DNA of 12,665 nucleotides. It comes from Phil1 sp963643205 (GTDB taxonomy: Bacteria; Bacillota; Clostridia; Christensenellales; CAG-138). Of the stretch, positions 7,600-12,665 are shown one piece after another. Location: the NCBI GenBank assembly GCA_963643205.1, contig CAVIJJ010000033.1:1-12665 (forward strand), read 5' to 3'. Position 1 is the stretch's first letter. The number at the start of each line of letters is the position of its first letter. A program made the translations under genes and the position numbers. The notes below the pieces were generated by a model. That model had not been told where the DNA came from. It searched no databases and was given only the letters and a program-made list of their open reading frames with translations.

Positions 7600-7926
7600 T
7601 CAATTAAATAATATGTCCGCGCCTATCGCCTTTTCAACGTTGCTCTTAATCTGAGCCATGGCGATGCCGCTGCTGCCGTGCGAATCGGGTATTGGAATTA
7701 TCGCGGGAACGTCCTCGCGCCTATATTGCTTAACGGTTTCCGCGCAGGCCTCAAAAAGCGGCTCGGTCATGAATATAACCTTTGTTCCCGCCTTGGCGAG
7801 CGCGTGTATGCGGCGGCTTGCCGCGTCCGCGTTTGTTTCGGCATATACGGATATGCCCGCGGCTTTGGCGAGAAGCACGCTGTCCCTATCGCCTATCATG
7901 GCTATTTCGCCGAACTCATTCGCCAT
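7600..7926 (-). CDS. ntpG: V/A-type ATPase subunit F (central stalk)
   Basis: A 108-residue central-stalk protein that binds D and helps couple rotation to the head. The N-terminus (G-E-I-A-M-I-G-D-R-D-S-V at 6-17) begins a small Rossmann-like alpha/beta fold. The I-P-I-P-D-S-H-G-S-S-G segment (77-87) and the end G-A-D-I-L-F-N are typical of the family. The start overlaps the end of C by 11 bases, and an AAAGGA inside C serves as ribosome site at a rather long spacing of 12 bases. The symbol follows the E. hirae scheme, where this subunit is NtpG; other schemes call it AtpF. Confidence 0.93.
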   Translation of the reverse strand: MANEFGEIAMIGDRDSVLLAKAAGISVYAETNADAASRRIHALAKAGTKVIFMTEPLFEACAETVKQYRREDVPAIIPIPDSHGSSGIAMAQIKSNVEKAIGADILFN

Positions 7927-8905
7927 AAATTACCCGCATCCTTTCAGCTATAGTTTCCGCGCCGAGCTTGTTCCTTAAGCAGGTCATAACAATTCTTACA
8001 ACCCTTGTTTCCTGCCTTTTCGCAAGAAGAAAGCCTATTACCGGGGCGATTGTGTCTATATCGTTCTTCCCCCGGGAGGCCAGGCGCATAAGCGCGTTAT
8101 CCCTTGCGCGCTCAATCGCGGCCGCGCTCTTTGTTTCCGCGTAAACGGTAAGCGCCTTTTTCATTTCCTCCTTAAACTCGCCCGCGGCTATATCCTTACC
8201 GAAGCCGTCCGTGCGGGAGGAAAAAGCCTTAAGCAGCGCGGAGTGCGGAATATCGCCGCCCGTGAGCAGCAGTGCCTTAAGCCGCTCCTCATCGGCATTA
8301 AGATCAGCCATGCGCGCCATGGCTATAATGTTGTCAAAATCGCACACGGCCCTGAAGTAGGTTTTTATGAATTTGTCCCCTTTTTCAAGCGCGTGGTCAA
8401 CATATCCCTGGTCTATTATCGTGCTGAGCCTTGCGGGGTTTATGTCCCCCTTGTCGCACATTTCCTCCGCCGCGTTCATTGCCGCGGCTATTTTTTCGGG
8501 CAGTGCGGAATAATTCTTCAGCTCAACCATCTTTTTAAGCTCGCCCGGGTCATACACGCCGCCGAACGCGTAAATGCCGGAATCCTTCGCGCCCGTAAGC
8601 CGCTGCTTTATGAAAAGCTTAAGGTTTGAAACATCCGCCCTTAAAAAGAATATGTCCGTAAGGGTGGGTTTGGTAGTAACCTCCTTTACCAGCTCATACG
8701 CGCTTTTAAGCTCGTTTTCGCAAAGGGTTTCGCTGTCAAGCTCCTCGGTTTCGGCATTGGCCCCGCCGTAGCCCAGTTCCGTAAGCGTTCGCCAGGCCTC
8801 CTCGGCCGTGCCCTCGCTCATGCGTTTTATCGTTTCGCGGTCCAAAAGGGTTCGCTCGCGCGAGCGTATGCGCGAAACGGCGTATACCGCGCTGTTCTGT
8901 GGCAT
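7916..8905 (-). CDS. ntpC: V/A-type ATPase subunit C (rotor adaptor, subunit d homologue)
   Basis: A 329-residue, largely helical protein that sits on the K ring and socket-holds the D/F shaft. Family traits visible are the early R-I-R-S-R-E-R-T-L-L segment (12-21), the F-F-L-R-A-D-V-S-N-L-K-L-F-I-K segment near residues 86-100, and the conserved late pattern of a helix carrying G-F-L-L-A-K-R-Q-E-T-R-V-V-R-I. The length fits the family (about 330-350). A GGAAGG site precedes the ATG, and the gene is 26 bases after E. It shares its last 11 bases with the F gene. Confidence 0.92.
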   Translation of the reverse strand: MPQNSAVYAVSRIRSRERTLLDRETIKRMSEGTAEEAWRTLTELGYGGANAETEELDSETLCENELKSAYELVKEVTTKPTLTDIFFLRADVSNLKLFIKQRLTGAKDSGIYAFGGVYDPGELKKMVELKNYSALPEKIAAAMNAAEEMCDKGDINPARLSTIIDQGYVDHALEKGDKFIKTYFRAVCDFDNIIAMARMADLNADEERLKALLLTGGDIPHSALLKAFSSRTDGFGKDIAAGEFKEEMKKALTVYAETKSAAAIERARDNALMRLASRGKNDIDTIAPVIGFLLAKRQETRVVRIVMTCLRNKLGAETIAERMRVIYGE

Positions 8906-8931
8906 ATTTACCGCCTTCCTTTCAAACCGAA

Positions 8932-9534
8932 TCAGTTAAACAATATCTTCGCCGCGTTGCTTTCCTCCTCCGCGCGCACCCTTGTGAGCAGGGCGGAAAA
9001 GGAGCAGTTCTTTTCGTATGCCTTGGCCTTAAGTATAAAGCCCGCCTCTATGCCGTCGTCCGGCTCCGCCACGGTTAAAGCCTGCTTCCCGTTGGCCAAA
9101 AGGTCTTTATTCACGCTTTCTGCCGCTATCTTAACCGCGTCAAGATCCGCCCTTGAGGGGATTACGGTTTCGCCGCCCTCGGCCTCCGCTTTGATAAGCC
9201 GTTCTATAAGGGCGGTGCGTTTTTCGCCGGTGGTGGCGATCATGCGGGAATAGGCAAGCTCAAAGGCCCGGTCAAGAAGCTCTCTTTTTGCCTTAAGCGT
9301 GTTCTTCCTGGCGGCAAGCGCCGCGTTGGTGCGGCTTTTTTCAAGCGTATCCGCCCGGATTGTCTCGGCCTTTTTCTCGGCCTCCTCAAGCAGGGCTTGG
9401 CAGGTTTTTTCGGAGGAAAGCTTTATTTTTTCGGCCTCCGCGTTGGCCTCGGCCATCAGCCTTTCGCCCTCCTTGTCGGCATCCGCCAATATGCGGGAGA
9501 GCAAAGCCTCGGCTCCCTGATTAGTGTTAGTCAT
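8932..9534 (-). CDS. ntpE: V/A-type ATPase subunit E (peripheral stalk)
   Basis: A 200-residue peripheral-stalk protein that pairs with the small G/H subunit to hold the head against rotation. Residues about 8-105 are Ala/Glu/Lys-rich with no helix breakers, fitting a long coiled coil. The remainder is the compact C-terminal domain that contacts the head, ending in the family-like A-A-K-I-L-F-N. AGGAGG precedes the ATG, and the gene follows K by 24 bases. The coiled-coil half has low sequence identity across bacteria, so the assignment leans on position, length and the C-terminal domain. Confidence 0.9.
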   Translation of the reverse strand: MTNTNQGAEALLSRILADADKEGERLMAEANAEAEKIKLSSEKTCQALLEEAEKKAETIRADTLEKSRTNAALAARKNTLKAKRELLDRAFELAYSRMIATTGEKRTALIERLIKAEAEGGETVIPSRADLDAVKIAAESVNKDLLANGKQALTVAEPDDGIEAGFILKAKAYEKNCSFSALLTRVRAEEESNAAKILFN

Positions 9535-9558
9535 ATCAAGTCCTCCTCACGCAAATTA

Positions 9559-10095
9559 TTACGCGAAGAGCACCAGGAAAACGCTCACTATAAGCGAAAG
9601 CAGAGCGTAGGTTTCAACCATCAGCGCGAGCATCATGCCGTTGCCGAAGCCGTCCGCGCGCTTTGCGAGCATCTGTATGCCGCTTACCGAAACATTGCCC
9701 TGGTGAATGGCGCTTATAAGGCCGCCCACGCCTACGGGCAGGCCCGCTATGAAATAGGAAAGGCCCTTCTGAAGGGTTATGCCCTCAGTGCTGCCGCCGA
9801 GTATGCCGGAGAATATAAGAATAAGTATGGCTACCGCGAAGCCGTATATACCCTGGGAACCGGGCAGAAGCTGAAGCACCAGGCAGTTACCGAAGCGCTC
9901 GGGCTGCTCGGCTATAACGCCCGCCGCCGCCTGGCCGGCCTTGCCTACGCCTATCATGGAGCCTATGCCCGCGAGTATTGCCGCAATGAATACGCCAAGC
10001 GCGGTAAACAGTATGCCTACCTGGTTTTCGCTCAGGTTAGAAAAAATGCTCGCGTTAGCTGCTATGCTTTCCATCTCAAAAAGTAGGGTTTCCAT
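9559..10095 (-). CDS. ntpK: V/A-type ATPase subunit K (c-ring, double-hairpin proteolipid)
   Basis: A 178-residue membrane protein with four transmembrane helices (about 26-52, 70-98, 110-133, 152-177) made of two fused hairpins. Ten or so copies normally form the rotating ring. Hairpin 1 has L-L-P-G-S-Q-G-I-Y-G-F without a carboxylate; hairpin 2 has M-V-E-T-Y-A with Glu161. Against E. hirae NtpK, the Na+ ligands L61, T64, Q65, Q110 and E139 correspond to L77, S80, Q81, Q132 and E161, so Na+ transport is the likeliest activity. It is longer than E. hirae NtpK (156 residues) by 16 residues at the N-terminus and about 6 in the loop between hairpins. AAGGAG lies 11 bases before this ATG; a second ATG at codon 8 is possible but has no better site. 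Confidence 0.95.
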   Translation of the reverse strand: METLLFEMESIAANASIFSNLSENQVGILFTALGVFIAAILAGIGSMIGVGKAGQAAAGVIAEQPERFGNCLVLQLLPGSQGIYGFAVAILILIFSGILGGSTEGITLQKGLSYFIAGLPVGVGGLISAIHQGNVSVSGIQMLAKRADGFGNGMMLALMVETYALLSLIVSVFLVLFA

Positions 10096-10171
10096 TGTGT
10101 TCTTTTCTCCTTTAATAATAATTAAATATGATTTTTATATTTGCCCGCTTTATTCGCGGGGGAAACGAATG
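10096..10171 (-). promoter_or_regulatory. Leader before the c-ring gene with a hairpin and AU-rich tract
   Basis: This 76-base gap is the only one above 30 bases inside the operon. On the minus strand, 11 bases after the I stop, CCCGC pairs with GCGGG across a 7-base loop (10160-10156 with 10148-10144). About 30 bases of very AU-rich sequence and then AAGGAG follow. The hairpin is too short and lacks a proper U-tract for a convincing terminator. A role in mRNA processing or in raising K translation is inference. Confidence 0.45.
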
Positions 10172-12097
10172 TTACTTTGCGGTGTCCGTAATGTTTACGG
10201 TTTGGGTGTTCATGCCGAGCGGCTTGAACTTAACCCCGTCCGCCTCATAGAACTTTCCGAAGAACTCTATAAACTGAAGCCTTGCCGTGTGCGCGAACGC
10301 GCCCAGCGTGTTTATAAACAAGCTGAACAGGTGAAGCACTATCAAAAGCGCCGCCGCGAACACAAAGCCGAGTATAATGCCTATTACCCCAAGGCCGCCG
10401 AACGCATCGTTCACCATGCTGCCTATAAGGTTGAATACCATGCCCATCGCGCCGGACACAAGGCCCAGGGCGAATATTCTTACGTATGAAAGAATATCGC
10501 TTAAATATCCGGTAATTCCGTAAAGCGCGCTAAGGCCCTTGCCCAGGCGAATTATGGGATTCTTTACCGAGCGGCCGGAGAACAGCAGCAGCATGCCGCC
10601 GCCCAAGGCTATAAGCACTATCGCAACCGTTTTTATGGCCGGCGCCGCGAACAGCAGCACAAGGCCCGTTAAAAGCAGCATCCAGCTAAGCTGATCGAAT
10701 ATGGCGGACTGCGGGTCGCCGTCACGGAAGCACATATACATTTTCACTATAATGCCCGTGTACATATGAACAAGGCCGAGTCCGCAGCTTAAAAGCATCA
10801 TTTCCATAACGTCCGTCATGGGGTCGAACAGCAGCGGGAAAATCGTTGTGCCGAAAAGGTCGTTCCACTCAACGCCGAAGAACGTGCCTATAAACGGGGC
10901 GCAAAGCATTGTTGAAAGCCCGCCGTAGGTTATAACCTTTACAAGCTTCGCCGTGTCTCCCTTTGGCTTTAAGAACTTTGTGAAAAGCGTTCCGCCTATC
11001 AAAAGCAGAAGACCGTAGCCAAAGTCCGAAAGCATCATGCCGAAAAACAAAAAGTAGAACGGAGCCATTACCGCCGCCGCGTCAATTCCCCTGTATGAGG
11101 GAAGGGCGTACATTTCGGTTATAGCCTCAAAGGGCTCTATAAACTTTTTGTTCTTTGTGGCTATGGGCGGGTTCTCATCGTCCGTGGGATCGCGCGATTC
11201 TATATAGAACGCGTCCGTAACCGACGATACGGCAAGCTCTATTTGGTCCATCCTGTCGGCCCTTGCCCAGCCTTCAAGCACGTATACGCTTTCGCGCTTT
11301 GTCAGCGCGGCGTCGCCCTCCGCGCGCTGAATTTCTATCGCCGCCGCGTCGTAAGCCATGTCCAGCTCACCGCGCTTCTTCGCGGCCTCGGCAAGTTCCG
11401 CCGAGATTTCGTTTATTCTCGCGCTTGTCTCATTAAGCTTTTCTTCGCTTTTTGCTATGTTCTCGCTCGCGGTGCCCGAAAGCTTAGCGGGGATAAACTC
11501 ATTGAAGCCCGCTTCTTTTATAAAGCGCAGAACCTCGTCCTTATGCTCCCTTTCGCACGCTATCAATACGGCCGATACGCTCTCTCCGGGGTAAATCTCC
11601 GTGCCAATATTTACATTGAGCTTACTTTGGCAGCCGTTCACAGCCTCCATGGCCTTTGCGTCCGCCGTACCCAGAACGCAGCAAATGTGCTTGGTGTCCT
11701 TTATCTCATCAAGCGGGGTTAAAAGCTCCCTGAACGGCTCAAGCTGAGCGATAAGGCTTTTCAGCCTTTCGGCCTCCGCGCGGGCCTCGCTAAGCTCCGC
11801 CTCAAGCCGCTCCGTCCTTTCGCAAAGCTCGTCCGCCTCGGGCGCCGCCGCCTCCAGCTCCGCCTCGCTGCACTGCGGGGTGGGGGAGAGCATTTGCTTT
11901 TTAGCGTATGGCTTAAGCGCGCGGCGCGCGGCGTTCAGCCTTTCGGAGCGCTGGGTAAGCAGCTTCAGCTTTTCGCCGCTTTCCGTTTCGCCCTCGGATA
12001 TAAGCTGCACGGCGTTCAGCCTTTGCAGCGCCTTAAGGGTACTTTCCCTGTCGCACGAAAGGCCTATGAGCGTAATACGCTTCATCGGTACTATCAT
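10172..12097 (-). CDS. ntpI: V/A-type ATPase subunit I (membrane stator, subunit a homologue)
   Basis: A 641-residue protein with a cytoplasmic half (about 1-335) rich in coiled coil (85-125, 215-265) that binds the peripheral stalks. Its membrane half (about 340-615) has some seven to eight helices and forms the ion half-channels against the K ring. The membrane part opens with P-F-Y-F-L-F-F-G-M-M-L-S-D-F-G-Y-G (346-362). Arg540 in S-Y-V-R-I-F and Arg606 in H-T-A-R-L-Q-F are the two conserved buried arginines expected to face the ring Glu. The ATG overlaps the previous stop as ATGA, implying coupled translation. An ATG at codon 5 also exists, but relatives usually keep a short extension before M-K-R/K. 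Confidence 0.96.
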   Translation of the reverse strand: MIVPMKRITLIGLSCDRESTLKALQRLNAVQLISEGETESGEKLKLLTQRSERLNAARRALKPYAKKQMLSPTPQCSEAELEAAAPEADELCERTERLEAELSEARAEAERLKSLIAQLEPFRELLTPLDEIKDTKHICCVLGTADAKAMEAVNGCQSKLNVNIGTEIYPGESVSAVLIACEREHKDEVLRFIKEAGFNEFIPAKLSGTASENIAKSEEKLNETSARINEISAELAEAAKKRGELDMAYDAAAIEIQRAEGDAALTKRESVYVLEGWARADRMDQIELAVSSVTDAFYIESRDPTDDENPPIATKNKKFIEPFEAITEMYALPSYRGIDAAAVMAPFYFLFFGMMLSDFGYGLLLLIGGTLFTKFLKPKGDTAKLVKVITYGGLSTMLCAPFIGTFFGVEWNDLFGTTIFPLLFDPMTDVMEMMLLSCGLGLVHMYTGIIVKMYMCFRDGDPQSAIFDQLSWMLLLTGLVLLFAAPAIKTVAIVLIALGGGMLLLFSGRSVKNPIIRLGKGLSALYGITGYLSDILSYVRIFALGLVSGAMGMVFNLIGSMVNDAFGGLGVIGIILGFVFAAALLIVLHLFSLFINTLGAFAHTARLQFIEFFGKFYEADGVKFKPLGMNTQTVNITDTAK

Positions 12098-12405
12098 GCA
12101 AGCCCCGCCTTTCCGGCTATGTATTCCGCGGCGGCGTCAAGCTTCCCTGCCGCTGAGGCCTTAAGCTCGTCGTCCTTCCGGGCGCTCTCGGCTACCGTGG
12201 AATCAAAAAGCCCTTCGCCTTCCCTTTCGGCCGAGCTTTGAGCGGCGGCAAGCTTTTCGCGAATATTCACACGCGTGCTTTCCTCACTCCGTTCGGCCTC
12301 GGTTCGGGCAGAATCAATGCATTCCCGCGCCTTTTCGGCGGCAAGCCTCTTTGCCTGAGCAGCCTGCTGCTCCGCCGCGGTTATGCGCTCCATCATCGTT
12401 GCCAA
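12094..12405 (-). CDS. ntpF: V/A-type ATPase small peripheral-stalk subunit (G/H type)
   Basis: A 103-residue, Ala/Glu/Lys-rich, nearly all-helical protein with no Pro and few Gly before the end, as expected for the small subunit that forms a coiled coil with E. Its place directly before I matches ntpF of E. hirae. Sequence alone gives little family signal, so position and composition carry the call. The start is TTG: AGGAGG at 12416-12421 is 10 bases from TTG 12405 but 19 from the first in-frame ATG (12396), which would shorten the protein by three residues. It overlaps I by 4 bases. Confidence 0.85.
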   Translation of the reverse strand: MATMMERITAAEQQAAQAKRLAAEKARECIDSARTEAERSEESTRVNIREKLAAAQSSAEREGEGLFDSTVAESARKDDELKASAAGKLDAAAEYIAGKAGLA

Positions 12406-12415
12406 AGCTTAAAAA

Positions 12416-12421
12416 CCTCCT
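12416..12421 (-). promoter_or_regulatory. Ribosome binding site that decides the TTG start of the operon's first gene
   Basis: AGGAGG on the minus strand is 10 bases from TTG 12405 and 19 from ATG 12396. The spacing favours TTG. Confidence 0.7.
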
Positions 12422-12451
12422 TTTGCCTATAGCTACAGCAATGCTACGGGC

Positions 12452-12515
12452 ACTGTATAAATTTGTTATTTTTTCCGCAAAAGCGGCCTATAACCCGAAT
12501 AAAATTATGTTACAA
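12452..12515 (-). promoter_or_regulatory. Candidate promoters of the ATPase operon
   Basis: Two -35/-10 pairs, each with a 17-base spacer, lie in the AT-rich stretch before the first gene. TTGTAA (12515-12510) pairs with TATAGG (12492-12487), and TTGCGG (12480-12475) pairs with TACAGT (12457-12452). Neither is close to consensus, so the choice between them is open. The upstream terminator and the direction of all genes make a promoter in this stretch likely. Confidence 0.45.
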
Positions 12516-12573
12516 AAATATCTTTTTGAATGCCGAATATTTAGATAAAATTTGATTTGATTATAAAACAAAC

Positions 12574-12600
12574 TTCACCCGTTTGGCAATAGGGTGAAGA
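12574..12600 (-). terminator. Predicted rho-independent terminator of a gene upstream of the window
   Basis: CTTCACCC pairs with GGGTGAAG over 8 bp around an 11-base loop. On the minus strand the hairpin is followed by TTTGTTTTATAA, a fair U-tract. It would end a minus-strand gene lying to the right of 12665 and isolate the ATPase operon from it. The plus-strand side has no T run. Confidence 0.6.
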
Positions 12601-12665
12601 ATAAATTAGAGAAACATGGGTGGATAAAAGTGGTGGTTGGGGGGAAGAGGTGTGCATTATTATAC

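Larger units (their letters stand above)
12406..12665. other. Upstream intergenic region of the ATPase operon
   Basis: These 260 bases contain no gene on either strand that I can support. They hold, in the direction of transcription, a G/C-run stretch (12618-12652), the predicted terminator, the candidate promoters and the AGGAGG ribosome site. The adjoining gene to the right is not in the window. Confidence 0.65.

Noticed and set aside
9397..10086. 229-codon plus-strand frame opposite E and K
   Set aside because: It crosses two well-supported genes in antisense, has no ribosome site of note, and has a repetitive Ala/Tyr/Lys/Arg composition.
10469..10500. Inverted repeat ATATTCTT ... AAGAATAT within subunit I
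   Set aside because: It lies in codons for the conserved S-Y-V-R-I-F segment and is most simply chance.
12475..12486. CCGC-TTTT-GCGG hairpin beside an A/T run as a terminator before the first ATPase gene
   Set aside because: On the minus strand the run after the stem is A, not T, and on the plus strand no T run follows, so it lacks terminator polarity.
1..12665. CRISPR arrays, tRNA or rRNA genes, insertion sequences, phage or defence genes
   Set aside because: I saw no regular spacer-repeat array, no tRNA-like cloverleaf or rRNA motif, and no transposase, integrase or nuclease motif on either strand.

Overview
All genes in this window lie on the minus strand. From right to left there is a complete nine-gene V/A-type (rotary) ATPase operon (12405 to 3776), a 351-base intergenic region, and the 5' 1,141 codons of a large secreted surface protein that runs off the left edge. 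The best fit is a Bacillota genome, probably an uncultured gut-type Clostridia. The reasons are strong AGGAGG-like ribosome sites, an operon order identical to the Enterococcus hirae ntpFIKECGABD series, and a signal peptide followed by GLUG/beta-helix, SHIRT-like and InlB-type repeats, a mix typical of Gram-positive surface proteins. Both regions share the same codon habits (frequent ATA for Ile, CTT for Leu, GCG/GCC for Ala), so nothing suggests recent transfer of either part. The species cannot be named from the sequence.

Region 12406-12665 has no gene. It holds an inferred rho-independent terminator (12574-12600) for a gene outside the window, followed by candidate promoters for the ATPase operon. 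Region 12405-3776 is the operon: peripheral-stalk subunit G/H (TTG start), membrane stator I, c-ring subunit K, stalk E, central-stalk adaptor C, F, catalytic A, non-catalytic B and rotor shaft D. Genes are packed with overlaps of 4 bases (first gene/I), 11 bases (C/F) and 8 bases (A/B). The only sizeable internal gap (76 bases, with a hairpin) lies just before K, the subunit needed in most copies. The catalytic P-loop (A), arginine finger (B), two membrane arginines (I) and ion-binding glutamate (K) are all present, so the machine looks functional. K carries the full set of ligands that bind Na+ in the E. hirae ring (one Thr-to-Ser change) and only one carboxylate per double hairpin, which favours an ATP-driven Na+ pump over a synthase.

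Region 3425-3775 contains an inferred operon terminator (perfect 10-bp stem), an imperfect G-rich/C-rich inverted repeat that may be a dispersed intergenic element, and a good sigma-A type promoter (17-base spacer) for the surface protein. Region 3424-1 encodes that protein: signal peptide, beta-helix with F-x-N-C type turns, a W-I-G-G-V-type domain, an immunoglobulin-like stretch, three tandem about 85-residue SHIRT-like modules and one InlB B-repeat. Its C-terminus and anchoring signal are outside the window.

I did not find a clearly new biological system. The items most worth a second look are the surface protein, the K-subunit ion site and N-terminal extension, the leader before K, and the intergenic inverted repeat.
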